Shown one piece after another: positions 1 through 6,941 of a DNA stretch of 13,268 nt. Under the pieces are notes generated by a model. The model did no database searches, was not told the DNA's origin, and saw nothing but the letters and a program-made list of their open reading frames with translations. Position 1 is the first letter of the stretch, and each line of letters opens with the position of its first letter. Origin of the DNA: Helicobacteraceae bacterium (GTDB lineage: Bacteria > Campylobacterota > Campylobacteria > Campylobacterales > Sulfurimonadaceae); NCBI GenBank assembly GCA_030642185.1, contig DAOWOG010000009.1:1-13268 (forward strand). Reading direction: 5' to 3'. Made by a program: the position numbers and the translations under genes.

Positions 1-1
1 A

Positions 2-267
2 GGGCACCTCTAAAAACCCTAGTCAGTCTCAGAGGGAAGAAGAAGTATGAGATTTGTCTTTTCTTTCTTTGATACCTAGCCGTAGCTAAGTTGATAAGAA
101 AAAAAGGCGAAGATCGTGCTTCTTCTTCCCTCCCTTCGGGCGATAGAGAGAAACACATACTCTGCGTTGGTACTTTTCACCTTAGCTATGGCTAGGCTTT
201 CAAAGTACCGTCTTGATTATGAATTTCTCTCTATCGCTGAGACTAACTAGGGTTTTTAGAGGTGCCC
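2..267. mobile_element. Structured palindromic repeat element, full copy 1
   Basis: A 266-bp non-coding element bounded by GGGCACC at the left and GGTGCCC at the right. Bases 2-32 pair with 237-267 with a single mismatch (C24 against A245). Inside are two long hairpins. Arm A has a 14-bp perfect stem, 32-45 with 119-132, and a tip at 75-90 (CCTAGC-CGTA-GCTAAG). Arm B has a 13-bp stem, 141-153 with 224-236, an inner 8-bp stem GGTACTTT (169-176) with AAAGTACC (202-209), and a tip at 181-196 (CTTAGC-TATG-GCTAGG). Between the arms is CCC-TTC-GGG (132-140). The two tips are near reverse complements, so the element has overall dyad symmetry about base 135. It holds no gene. It ends 18 bases before selD. 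The left flank is cut by the window edge, so a target duplication cannot be tested here. The layout matches the copy at 10084-10347. Family unknown to me; a non-autonomous MITE is my inference. Confidence 0.85.
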
Positions 268-285
268 ATAAGGTGATTTAAACAG

Positions 286-1317
286 ATGGAAGAGATTAAA
301 CTGACGCAATATAGTCACGGTGCGGGCTGCGGCTGCAAAATTTCGCCGAAACTGCTTGAAAATATTTTAGAAAGTTCCCGTGAGGTGATTGAATATCCTG
401 AACTGCTCGTCGGCAATGCCACTAACGATGATGCGGCGGCGTTTGACCTTGGCAACGGGACTTCGGTACTCAGCACAACAGATTTTTTCATGCCCATCGT
501 TGATGATCCTTTCACTTTTGGCCGTATCGCCGCTACAAATGCGATCAGTGATATTTACGCAATGGGCGGCAAACCGCTGATGGGTATTTCGATCTTTGGC
601 TGGCCGATCGACAAACTTGATGCCACAGTGGCACAGCAGGTGATCGAGGGCGGCCGTGCTGTCTGTGAAGATGCAGGCATTCCTTTAGCAGGAGGTCACA
701 GTATTGATTCGCCGGAACCCATTTTTGGGCTGGCCGTGACCGGCCTGGCAGAAAATAAAAATATCAAACGTAATGACAGTGCTGAAGCCGGGTGTTCACT
801 TTTTTTGACGAAGCCGCTTGGTATCGGTATCTTAACGACAGCACAAAAACAGAAGAAAATCGCTGAGGGAGATATCGATGTGGCTGTGGAGGCGATGTGT
901 ACGCTTAACAAGATCGGTGCAGAGATCTCCAGGCTTGACGGGGTGACGGCATTGACAGATGTGACGGGTTTTGGGCTGCTGGGCCATCTCAGCGAAATTT
1001 GTGAAGGAAGCAACATCAGTGCTGTTGTCCATTTTGACGATGTACCAATTTTGCCAAATGTTAAAAAATATCTTGCCATGGAGTGTATCCCCGGCGGTAC
1101 CAGGAACAATTTTAAAAGTTATGGACATAAGATCAGCCCAATGAAGCCGGAGGTACAGCATATCCTCTGCGATGCCCAAACCTCCGGCGGTCTGCTCTGT
1201 GTCGTACGTCAAGAGACGGTCAATGAATTTTTAGCCATTACTGAAGCGGCGGGGCTCGATCTTTTAGCGATTGGCGAAACAGTGGAGCGTGGCAAGTATC
1301 TGGTGGATGTTGTTTGA
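286..1317 (+). CDS. selD: Selenide, water dikinase (selenophosphate synthetase)
   Basis: SelD makes selenophosphate from selenide and ATP, the selenium donor for selenocysteine and for 2-selenouridine in tRNA; it is cytosolic. The 343-residue protein is close to E. coli SelD (347) throughout. The N-terminal motif GAGCGCK carries Cys15 and Lys18, matching the essential Cys17 and Lys20 of E. coli, so this is the cysteine form, not the selenocysteine form. ATP-binding segments of the AIR-synthase/SelD fold are visible: [47 protein letters not shown] and DAQTSGGLL. The ATG at 286 has AAGGTGA about nine bases upstream, just outside repeat copy 1. selU follows one base after the stop, so the two form a selenium operon. 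No selA, selB or tRNA-Sec is in the window, so the tRNA-modification branch is the only use shown here. Confidence 0.97.
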   Translation: MEEIKLTQYSHGAGCGCKISPKLLENILESSREVIEYPELLVGNATNDDAAAFDLGNGTSVLSTTDFFMPIVDDPFTFGRIAATNAISDIYAMGGKPLMGISIFGWPIDKLDATVAQQVIEGGRAVCEDAGIPLAGGHSIDSPEPIFGLAVTGLAENKNIKRNDSAEAGCSLFLTKPLGIGILTTAQKQKKIAEGDIDVAVEAMCTLNKIGAEISRLDGVTALTDVTGFGLLGHLSEICEGSNISAVVHFDDVPILPNVKKYLAMECIPGGTRNNFKSYGHKISPMKPEVQHILCDAQTSGGLLCVVRQETVNEFLAITEAAGLDLLAIGETVERGKYLVDVV

Positions 1318-1318
1318 T

Positions 1319-2413
1319 ATGCATTTGCCGTTAACCGATGATTTTCGCTCGATTGTCCTGCAAAAGAGGCCGCTGATCGATGTCAGAGCTGCGGTTGAGT
1401 ATGAAAAAGGCTCTTTCCCTGATACGGTCAATTTTCCGCTGCTTGATGACGAAGAGCGACGCCTTGTGGGTATCCGCTATAAAGAGTCCGGGAATGCGGC
1501 CGCTGTGGAGTTTGGCAGGCAGCTGATCAGTGGAGAGATCAAGGCCGAACGTGTTGATGCATGGAAGGCTTTTGTTGAAACGCATCCCGATGCGTATCTT
1601 TACTGTTTTCGCGGCGGACAGCGTTCAAAGATCAGCCAGATGTGGCTCTCTGAAGCTGGGATTACGATCCCACGTCTGAAAGGCGGTTATAAAGCGTTTC
1701 GAAATTTTCTTATAAGCGAATCTGAACGTATCAGTGCCGCTTGCGACACCTTGATCATCGGCGGACGTACGGGTTCGGGTAAAACATTACTGTTAAAGCA
1801 TCTTGAAAATGCCATCGACCTTGAGGGCATTGCAAACCACCGCGGTTCCTCTTTTGGCCGTCTCATTACGCCCCAGCCGCCGCAAATTGATTTTGAAGAC
1901 CTGCTGGCATATGGGCTGATCCGTCATGAGGCTTCCGGTCACCGCCATCTGGTCATCGAACATGAAAGTCATAATATCGGCAGGGTATATATCCCCAAGC
2001 CGATCTTTGATAACCTTCAAAAAGCACGACTGGTAGTTTTGGAGACATCGCTTGAAGAGCGGACGCAGATCACTTTTGATGAGTATGTAACAGCTGCATT
2101 GGTGAATTATAAAAATACATTTTTCGATGCGGGAGAGAAGCAGTGGTTTGACGATCTAAATTCAGGGCTGGAGCGTATCAGCAAACGGCTGGGAAGTGAG
2201 CGCTATCTGCACATTAAGAGTATTCTGGCTGATGGTTATGCTGAACAGTTAAATAGTGGTGACACCGACGGCCATAAGATATGGATTGAGTTGCTGCTGC
2301 GCGACTACTATGATCCGATGTATGACTATCAGTTGAAAAAAAGTCTGATTCCGGTCATCTTTCGCGGCAATGCTGAAGAGGTACGCTCCTTTATCCGTTC
2401 TCAAGAGGATTGA
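1319..2413 (+). CDS. selU: tRNA 2-selenouridine synthase
   Basis: SelU (MnmH/YbbB) replaces the 2-thio sulfur of the wobble uridine in certain tRNAs (Lys, Glu, Gln) with selenium from selenophosphate, through a geranylated intermediate. The protein is 364 residues, the same as E. coli MnmH. An N-terminal rhodanese domain (about 1-130) carries the active Cys96 in YCFRGGQRS. A P-loop domain follows with GGRTGSGKT near 148-156, then DLEGIANHRGSSFG, and the tail has YYDPMYDYQL. I chose the ATG at 1319: it lies one base after the selD stop and gives the family's normal N-terminus (LPLTDDFRSI). In-frame starts upstream at 1271 and 1307 lie inside selD and add unrelated residues. There is no strong Shine-Dalgarno sequence, so translation is probably coupled to selD. 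Confidence 0.96.
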   Translation: MHLPLTDDFRSIVLQKRPLIDVRAAVEYEKGSFPDTVNFPLLDDEERRLVGIRYKESGNAAAVEFGRQLISGEIKAERVDAWKAFVETHPDAYLYCFRGGQRSKISQMWLSEAGITIPRLKGGYKAFRNFLISESERISAACDTLIIGGRTGSGKTLLLKHLENAIDLEGIANHRGSSFGRLITPQPPQIDFEDLLAYGLIRHEASGHRHLVIEHESHNIGRVYIPKPIFDNLQKARLVVLETSLEERTQITFDEYVTAALVNYKNTFFDAGEKQWFDDLNSGLERISKRLGSERYLHIKSILADGYAEQLNSGDTDGHKIWIELLLRDYYDPMYDYQLKKSLIPVIFRGNAEEVRSFIRSQED

Positions 2414-2458
2414 GGTGGGAGGGGGTGTATCTTCTTCAAAGCACTTGTTTAGCCATTA

Positions 2459-2602
2459 TTACTTTTTAGTATAAAGATCGCTGCTCGGATGGTTTGGTTT
2501 GTTTACCCCGGACTCTTTTATCTCTTTTTTATCGTAATGAACAGTATCTTCAGCTTGAAGCAGTGTTGCGATCAGGGCGATTGATAGTAGAATTGTTTTC
2601 AT
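2459..2602 (-). CDS. Small secreted peptide, 47 residues, unknown function
   Basis: A short open frame reading from ATG at 2602 to TAA at 2459. The first 17 residues (MKTILLSIALIATLLQA) form a textbook Sec signal peptide: one basic residue, a hydrophobic core and A before the cleavage point. The mature part would be about 30 residues, highly polar, with EDTVHYDKKEIKESG followed by a Pro/Asn/Ser-rich stretch and a KK end. It has no cysteines and no lipobox. The ribosome site is weak (A-rich, AAAGTAAAAA). A promoter-like -10 box and an FNR/CRP-type palindrome lie at the right distance upstream (2630-2672), which argues that it is a real gene. It converges with selU, 45 bases apart. I do not recognise the family. 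The call rests on the signal peptide and the regulatory site together. Confidence 0.6.
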   Translation of the reverse strand: MKTILLSIALIATLLQAEDTVHYDKKEIKESGVNKPNHPSSDLYTKK

Positions 2603-2629
2603 TTTTTACTTTTTTTAATGATTTTGAGA

Positions 2630-2672
2630 ATAATAACCAAAAAGTAAAATAGGAGTGGTTGACCTATATCAA
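2630..2672 (-). promoter_or_regulatory. FNR/CRP-type box and -10 element for the small secreted peptide
   Basis: Read on the minus strand, 2672-2659 is TTGATATAGGTCAA. This fits the FNR/Anr consensus TTGAT-N4-ATCAA with one change (GTCAA for ATCAA, an accepted variant in Anr-type sites). A TATTAT -10 box lies at 2635-2630. The box centre falls about 42.5 bases upstream of the start this -10 predicts, close to the -41.5 spacing of class II activated promoters. The predicted 5' leader is about 20 bases. Which regulator binds, and whether the cue is low oxygen or nitrogen oxides, is inference. Confidence 0.55.
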
Positions 2673-2711
2673 TAAATCAGATAAATATTGTCCTATTTAA
2701 GAAAAAAGCTG

Positions 2712-2726
2712 TTTTTAGAGGTGCCC
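2712..2726. repeat. Solitary right end of the palindromic element family
   Basis: TTTTTAGAGGTGCCC is identical to the right terminus of copy 1 (253-267) and close to that of copy 10084-10347. The bases before it (AAAAAAGCTG) resemble the sequence before the right end of the second copy. I find no matching left end or paired arms in the 300 bases to its left, so it is an isolated or decayed terminus. It faces the left end at base 2, so the selD-selU segment is bracketed by inverted ends. Confidence 0.75.
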
Positions 2727-2754
2727 TTCACACTAAATCCACATTTTTTAGCAC

Positions 2755-2884
2755 TATAATACAACTAAGAAAGAAAGATACGGAGCCCAAGCGCTCTGCA
2801 TGAAGCGTGTCTGACTTTCGTCTATGCACTCCTAAAAGATTCAAAGCCAGGTTATATCTGTCATTCACTTCTTCTGATATAACC
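2755..2884 (+). other. Possible small RNA region or decayed sequence upstream of hipA
   Basis: This stretch lacks a credible coding frame. It opens with TATAAT at 2755-2760 preceded by TTTTTTAGCAC, a good -10 context for Campylobacterota. It then shows pairing potential: TGCAT (2797-2801) with ATGCA (2824-2828), and a 9-bp perfect stem GGTTATATC (2850-2858) with GATATAACC (2876-2884) around a 17-base loop. No T-run follows the last stem, so it is not a standard terminator. It could be a small RNA, a long hipA leader or an eroded repeat. Low confidence. Confidence 0.3.
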
Positions 2885-2943
2885 AAATTACCGTTCTTAA
2901 TCTGCGTATAAAAATTTTAAAAATACTCGATATCGTGAATAAT

Positions 2944-3013
2944 ATAAATACTATGATATTTCAAATATCCATAAAATATATAATACTAAACATCATAGTA
3001 TTTATGATATACT
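2944..3013 (+). promoter_or_regulatory. Operator repeats and -10 box of the hipA-hipB operon
   Basis: Two 14-bp inverted half-sites, ATAAATACTATGAT (2944-2957) and its exact complement at 2992-3005, lie 34 bp apart. The right site also contains an inner palindrome ATCATA-N5-TATGAT (2992-3008). TATACT at 3008-3013 is the likely -10 box, so the right site overlaps the core promoter. Known HipB-type repressors bind paired palindromes over their own promoter; autorepression by the downstream XRE protein is inferred from that. The ribosome site AGGAAG sits just before the hipA ATG. Confidence 0.6.
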
Positions 3014-3039
3014 TTATTCCTTAAGCAAAAGGAAGTGTT

Positions 3040-4287
3040 ATGAATGCTGTTGAGGCCTGGGCATGGAATGAGAAAGTCGGCAGGATTGTACAAGAGGGTA
3101 ACGCACTCTTCTTTGAATTGACCGGTGAACGCTATAAGCGTATATCCCCATTTCTTTTTCAAGATACGCTTTTTGTAAAAAGAACTATTTCCGGCAATAA
3201 TGAGATCAGCGAGATTGGTCCGATAGCGGATGCAATGCCCGGTGGATACGGTTCAGGATATTTAAGCAGGTTTTTTACCGATGAGTTTGGCCGAAAACCA
3301 TCAGTGGTTGACACGTTATCCTTTGTCGGCAGGCATGGTCTCGGCGCCCTTGAATTTAGACCGGAGAGTATGGAATCCGGTGTCGATGCCGAGTTGTATC
3401 TTTCGCTTGAGCAGATGAAAGCGCAAAGTCGAAGGATCTATGAAGGCGAGCATGCGCTTGAGCTGGCCAAACTGATCGCTGTTTCCAATAGTGCGGCTGG
3501 CGGTGCGAAAGCAAAGGCGGTCGTGGGCTTTAATCCTGATAACAGAAAGATCCATATTGCCCAAAAACATGATGACGAACCGGAGGGGTTTAAGAAGTGT
3601 ATTGTCAAGTTTAATCCGAAGCGCGGTACGCAAAGGAAAGAGTACAACAATGAGATAAAGGCAGAGTATCTCTATACTCTTATTGCCAAAGAAGCGGGTG
3701 TGATCATGAGTGATGCGTGGCTGCTGGAAGAGGGGGGCGTAAACTACTTTGTCACAGAGCGGTTTGATGTCAGTCCGGAGGGCGAGCGCCTCCATATGCA
3801 CTCTCTTGCCGGACTGTTTGGTCATGATGCCTCATCGTTTACGATGGGGTACGAATCTCTTTTTAGAGCAGGTTTGGCACTGTCCGTACCGCAAGCAGAC
3901 AAGGAGCAGATGTTTAAGACAATGGTGTTTAACCTTGTCTTTTCGAATCGTGACGATCACTCACGGAATTTTTCATTCTTGATGGACAAGCAGGGGTCAT
4001 GGCGTTATGCTCCCGCCTACGATTTGACCTTTTCGGTGCACAACTATGGTGCCAATATGCACCAGTTGACGATTAACAAGAAACCGGCGCATCTGGTACG
4101 GGGAATCGGTATCAAGAAGATTGCCAAGATCTGCGGTGTAACTGATCCGCTGGAGATAGTCGCAGAGATGATTAAAATAAAACATGAGAGACTGCATGAG
4201 CTTGTCAGAGAACAGGACCTTCCATCAACGTTTGCAGATGAAGTGATCGCCGCTACTGCTGATATCGACAAAACATTCAGACGATAA
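3040..4287 (+). CDS. hipA: HipA-like serine/threonine kinase toxin
   Basis: HipA-family proteins are phosphatidylinositol-kinase-fold Ser/Thr kinases. The E. coli form phosphorylates glutamyl-tRNA synthetase and induces persistence; the target here is unknown. The protein is 415 residues, close to the usual 440. Visible in order: an N-terminal HipA domain (about 1-110, with GSGYLSRFFTDEFGR and GRHGLGALEF), a Ser/Gly-rich loop with SNSAAGGAKAKA (149-160, the region holding the autophosphorylation serine in E. coli), Lys190 in IVKFN as the probable ATP lysine, the catalytic segment NRDDHSRN (303-310) and the metal-binding DLT (328-330). All key residues are present, so it looks active. It lies upstream of its XRE partner with a 13-base gap, reversing the classical hipB-hipA order. 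An AT-rich operator precedes it. The pair stands among housekeeping genes and was probably acquired. Confidence 0.9.
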   Translation: MNAVEAWAWNEKVGRIVQEGNALFFELTGERYKRISPFLFQDTLFVKRTISGNNEISEIGPIADAMPGGYGSGYLSRFFTDEFGRKPSVVDTLSFVGRHGLGALEFRPESMESGVDAELYLSLEQMKAQSRRIYEGEHALELAKLIAVSNSAAGGAKAKAVVGFNPDNRKIHIAQKHDDEPEGFKKCIVKFNPKRGTQRKEYNNEIKAEYLYTLIAKEAGVIMSDAWLLEEGGVNYFVTERFDVSPEGERLHMHSLAGLFGHDASSFTMGYESLFRAGLALSVPQADKEQMFKTMVFNLVFSNRDDHSRNFSFLMDKQGSWRYAPAYDLTFSVHNYGANMHQLTINKKPAHLVRGIGIKKIAKICGVTDPLEIVAEMIKIKHERLHELVREQDLPSTFADEVIAATADIDKTFRR

Positions 4288-4300
4288 AAAGGAGTAAGCG

Positions 4301-4603
4301 TTGACACAACAAGAACTGCTGTTATACACAGAAGAAGAGATCACACAGGAACTTGCAGAAGTAGCTATTAAACGCCGTAAGCGTCTGAAGATGTCACAGG
4401 CCGCGTTTGCCGAAAAAGCAGGTCTTTCTATGTCTACATACCGAAAGTTTGAGCAAAGCGGAAAAATATCACTGGAAAGCTATTTAAAAGTGCTCCGTCA
4501 TCTGGGTCTTCTCAAAACCGTTGTCGAACTTCTTGATGCGGAGAGTATTGAAAATATCGGTGCAGAGGCGTATTTAGCTGCAAACTCAAAGAATATGGTG
4601 TAG
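4301..4603 (+). CDS. XRE-family HTH protein, probable HipB-like antitoxin
   Basis: A 100-residue protein with a Cro/C1-type helix-turn-helix at about residues 24-68 (KRRKRLKMSQAAFAEKAGLSMSTYRKFEQSG, broken here from the following ISLESYLKVLRHL). It is expected to bind and neutralise the HipA-like kinase and repress the shared promoter; this is inferred from position and family. The start is TTG at 4301: GGAG lies about six bases before it, while the first in-frame ATG would remove much of the N-terminal region before the helices. The weak TTG start and second position in the operon are unusual for an antitoxin, which is normally made in excess. After the HTH there is a short helical tail of about 30 residues. 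Confidence 0.85.
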   Translation: MTQQELLLYTEEEITQELAEVAIKRRKRLKMSQAAFAEKAGLSMSTYRKFEQSGKISLESYLKVLRHLGLLKTVVELLDAESIENIGAEAYLAANSKNMV

Positions 4604-4635
4604 CCTATTTCAAGATTAAAAATGAAGTTTGTGGA

Positions 4636-4711
4636 TGGTGATCCTTACTGGACTTGAACCAGTGACATCTACCTTGTCGAGGTAGCGCTCTACCAACTGA
4701 GCTAAAGGACC
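4636..4711 (-). tRNA. tRNA-Val (GAC), CCA encoded
   Basis: A complete cloverleaf reads from 4711 to 4636: acceptor GGTCCTT with AAGGATC (one G-U pair at 2-71), D arm GCTC/GAGC, anticodon stem CTACC/GGTAG, T arm ACTGG/CCAGT with loop TTCAAGT, discriminator A and an encoded CCA. The anticodon loop is TCGACAA, giving anticodon GAC for valine. Position 33 is therefore C instead of the nearly universal U. A TATCAT box on the minus strand at 4737-4732 may be its promoter. It lies downstream of lspA on the same strand and converges with the hip operon. Confidence 0.93.
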
Positions 4712-4760
4712 TTCATTATTTAAGAGGTGCAATGATAGAGTTATATGACTTAAAATAGAA

Positions 4761-5213
4761 TTATATAACTTTATTTTTGCACATTTTTGGTCGTAAATTT
4801 AAAATCAGCAGCCAGACGACAGCCACATCGATCATGACATCGGCGAAATTGAAAACGGCAAAATCAAATCCGCAGTGCCAGTAGACCATATCGACCACAC
4901 CGCCGTGGATGAAGCGGTCATACACATTCGAGAGCCCGGCACCGATCAATATACCGGCAGGGATGGCGTAACAGGCTTTACGAAGATAAAGTATATAGGC
5001 CAGTACTCCTGTAATAAGAACCAGTTGTATCCATTTTAACCACTCTGCCAAAAAGGCAAACATGGAAAAGGCAACCCCTCTGTTATAGACAAGGATCAGA
5101 TCAATGCACTCTCCATAGTAGCGGTAGCCTTCCAAAAAGAGGGTCTTGATGTTTTGATCGATAATAAAAATACCGATCAATGACAGAAAAAGTGCCAGCA
5201 GAGCTTTAGCCAT
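4761..5213 (-). CDS. lspA: Lipoprotein signal peptidase (signal peptidase II)
   Basis: LspA is an inner-membrane aspartic protease that removes signal peptides from lipid-modified prolipoproteins. The 150-residue protein has four hydrophobic segments (about 4-20, 61-77, 82-98, 118-140). It carries the family motifs DQNIK (19-23), NRGVAFS (44-50), NVYDR (96-100) then GGVVD, and FNFAD (121-125). The catalytic aspartates are Asp108 and Asp125 by alignment with the VVD and NxAD aspartates of P. aeruginosa LspA. Its ATG overlaps the end of glmM by eight bases, so the two are translationally coupled. Downstream, an 8-bp inverted repeat (4763-4770 with 4739-4746) sits at the stop codon but has no T-run. 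Confidence 0.95.
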   Translation of the reverse strand: MAKALLALFLSLIGIFIIDQNIKTLFLEGYRYYGECIDLILVYNRGVAFSMFAFLAEWLKWIQLVLITGVLAYILYLRKACYAIPAGILIGAGLSNVYDRFIHGGVVDMVYWHCGFDFAVFNFADVMIDVAVVWLLILNLRPKMCKNKVI

Positions 5214-6549
5214 TGAGCTCTTTCTTCAACAGTGTTTCCAGTGTTGTCATTGCGTTCATCATCGCCTTGGAATCTTTGGCTTCCAGCAGGATGCGAAGTT
5301 TGTTTTCTGTACCCGAGTAGCGGATCAGGTGACGGATATGTTGTTCATCAAGACTTTTTAGCTGTTCTGCGAGTCCCTTGATCTTGTCAAGCGGTTTCTT
5401 CTCGCTGATGTTGAGATTGACCAGTATTTGAGGATAAAGTGTAAACGGACGCAGTGCCTGACTGGCTTTTTTGCTGCTTGTCAGGACAAGGGCGAGGGTC
5501 TGCAATGCGGTCGCCAGACCGTCCCCAGTTTTGGCATAATCGTGCATGATAACATGCCCGCTCTGTTCACCGCCGAAATTGATACCTTCTTTTTTCATGA
5601 TCTCCAGCACATATTTGTCGCCGACATTGGCGCGATAGAGTTTCAGACCGTTTTTCTCCATAACATCTTCGAGCCCCTGGTTGCTCATGACCGTTGCGAC
5701 AATGCCGTTGCCTTTAAGCTGCCCGGTTTTTTTCAGATGAAGGCCCAGTGCTCCCAGCAGCTGATCACCGTCAACTACTTCACCTTCTTCGTCAACGACC
5801 ACCAGCCGGTCTGCATCACCATCAAGTGCAAAACCGATGTCGGCACGGTACTCTCTAACGGCGTTCATGACATCTTTGGGATGTAATGCTCCGCAATCCT
5901 CATTAATGTTATAGCCGTTTGGTTTGTCGTGCAGTACAATCACTTCGGCTCCGAGCTCTTCAAGAACAGTCGGTCCGACAATATAGCCGGCACCGTTAGC
6001 TGTATCCAAAACGATACGAATGCCCTGTAGATTTAGATCATTTGAAAATGAGTTTTTCAATTGAACAATATAGCGGCCGACAACGTCATCGATACGTTTG
6101 GCCGATCCGATCGCTTTATCGGTTGCATGCTCTTCAGAGATCAACCCTTCATGGTTATGGACGATCGCTTCGATGGCTGCTTCAGCCTCTTCAGAGAGTT
6201 TATTGCCGTGTGCGTCAAAAAACTTGATCCCGTTGTCTCCATAAGGGTTATGGCTTGCCGAAATCATAATTCCGGCATCGCAGCGCATATTCTCCGTTAA
6301 AAAGGCGATGGCCGGTGTCGGCATGGGCCCGATCTGAATGACATCATATCCGACGGCTGTCAGACCGCTGACAATCGCTGTCTCGATCATATATCCGCTG
6401 CGCCTCGTATCTTTTCCGACCAGAATTTTTTTGGTGACGGCACCTTTTTTAAAATAGACACCTGCTGCCATGGCAACACGCATCGCAAGTTCTGCATGCA
6501 GGAATTTTCCTGCCTTTCCACGGACACCGTCTGTTCCAAATAATTTCAC
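5206..6549 (-). CDS. glmM: Phosphoglucosamine mutase
   Basis: GlmM converts glucosamine-6-phosphate to glucosamine-1-phosphate on the route to UDP-GlcNAc, for peptidoglycan and lipopolysaccharide. The 447-residue length is typical. The active-site loop ISASHNP places the phosphoserine at Ser99, the metal loop DGDADR is at 243-248, the sugar-binding loop GGEQSGH is present, and the C-terminal phosphate-binding motif is [12 protein letters not shown]. The start is GTG at 6549 with GGAG about six bases before it; an ATG one frame over gives an immediate stop. It is the first gene of a glmM-lspA unit and is divergent from rpsT, sharing an 111-base intergenic region. Confidence 0.97.
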   Translation of the reverse strand: MKLFGTDGVRGKAGKFLHAELAMRVAMAAGVYFKKGAVTKKILVGKDTRRSGYMIETAIVSGLTAVGYDVIQIGPMPTPAIAFLTENMRCDAGIMISASHNPYGDNGIKFFDAHGNKLSEEAEAAIEAIVHNHEGLISEEHATDKAIGSAKRIDDVVGRYIVQLKNSFSNDLNLQGIRIVLDTANGAGYIVGPTVLEELGAEVIVLHDKPNGYNINEDCGALHPKDVMNAVREYRADIGFALDGDADRLVVVDEEGEVVDGDQLLGALGLHLKKTGQLKGNGIVATVMSNQGLEDVMEKNGLKLYRANVGDKYVLEIMKKEGINFGGEQSGHVIMHDYAKTGDGLATALQTLALVLTSSKKASQALRPFTLYPQILVNLNISEKKPLDKIKGLAEQLKSLDEQHIRHLIRYSGTENKLRILLEAKDSKAMMNAMTTLETLLKKELNG

Positions 6550-6617
6550 ATAGACTCCTTTTCTAGTAGTGTATTGGTTGTATGGATAAATTTTAACTTA
6601 AATTTAATTATCTTTAA

Positions 6618-6631
6618 GGTAGTATTCTACC
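6618..6631. promoter_or_regulatory. Palindromic core of the glmM/rpsT divergent promoters
   Basis: GGTAG-TATT-CTACC is a perfect 5-bp inverted repeat. On the plus strand it reads as TAGTAT and on the minus strand as TAGAAT, both plausible -10 boxes, one for each divergent gene. No clear -35 boxes are visible, as is common in Campylobacterota. The two promoters may overlap and compete; this is inference. Confidence 0.4.
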
Positions 6632-6660
6632 CTAAAAAAATTATGAGAAGGATTAATGCC

Positions 6661-6921
6661 ATGGCAAATCACAAGTCAGCATTGAAACGTATCCGCCAAA
6701 CGGAAAAACGTACGGAACGTAACCGATTCTACCGAACGCGTCTTAAAAATATTGTTAAAGCAGTACGCACATCAATTGATGCAGGAAACAAAGAAGAGGC
6801 AGAAGCAGCATTCAAAGTTGCAAATCAGCAGATTCACAAGTTTGTAAGCAAAGGCTTATTGAAAAAAGAGACTGCAGCACGTAAAGTAAGCCGCCTCCAC
6901 CAAGCTGTTAATGCACTGTAA
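6661..6921 (+). CDS. rpsT: 30S ribosomal protein S20
   Basis: S20 is a small primary 16S-rRNA-binding protein of the 30S subunit. The 86-residue product begins [17 protein letters not shown], the standard S20 N-terminus, and is rich in Lys and Arg throughout. I chose the ATG at 6661, with AGAAGGA about eight bases upstream. A longer frame starting at 6574 would add 29 non-family residues and cross the promoter. Followed by prfA after 20 bases, a pairing I recall from Campylobacterota. Confidence 0.98.
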   Translation: MANHKSALKRIRQTEKRTERNRFYRTRLKNIVKAVRTSIDAGNKEEAEAAFKVANQQIHKFVSKGLLKKETAARKVSRLHQAVNAL

Positions 6922-6934
6922 GGTTTCGCCTTAC
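6918..6934 (+). other. Hairpin between rpsT and prfA
   Basis: GTAAGG pairs with CCTTAC around TTTCG, a 6-bp stem that includes the rpsT stop codon. No T-run follows, so it is not an intrinsic terminator. The only AAGG near prfA is locked in this stem, and the bases just before the prfA ATG (CACCTTCT) are pyrimidine-rich. It may limit prfA translation or act as an RNA-processing point. Confidence 0.4.
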
Positions 6935-6941
6935 ACCTTCT

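Noticed and set aside
2..285. The structured element directly upstream of selD as a selenium-responsive riboswitch or SECIS-like element.
   Set aside because: The same architecture occurs at 10084-10347 with no selenium gene beside it, and the termini are inverted repeats with probable target duplication. A mobile repeat explains both better.
1271..1318. Upstream start for selU giving a 380-residue protein.
   Set aside because: The extra residues overlap selD in another frame and do not resemble the family; the ATG at 1319 gives exactly the E. coli length.
4721..4730. TAAGAGGTGC upstream of the tRNA as another repeat end.
   Set aside because: Only about nine bases match and the GCCC end is missing; chance is adequate.
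6574..6660. Upstream start for rpsT giving a 115-residue protein.
   Set aside because: It would translate through the promoter region; the ATG at 6661 has a ribosome site and the canonical MANHKSA start.
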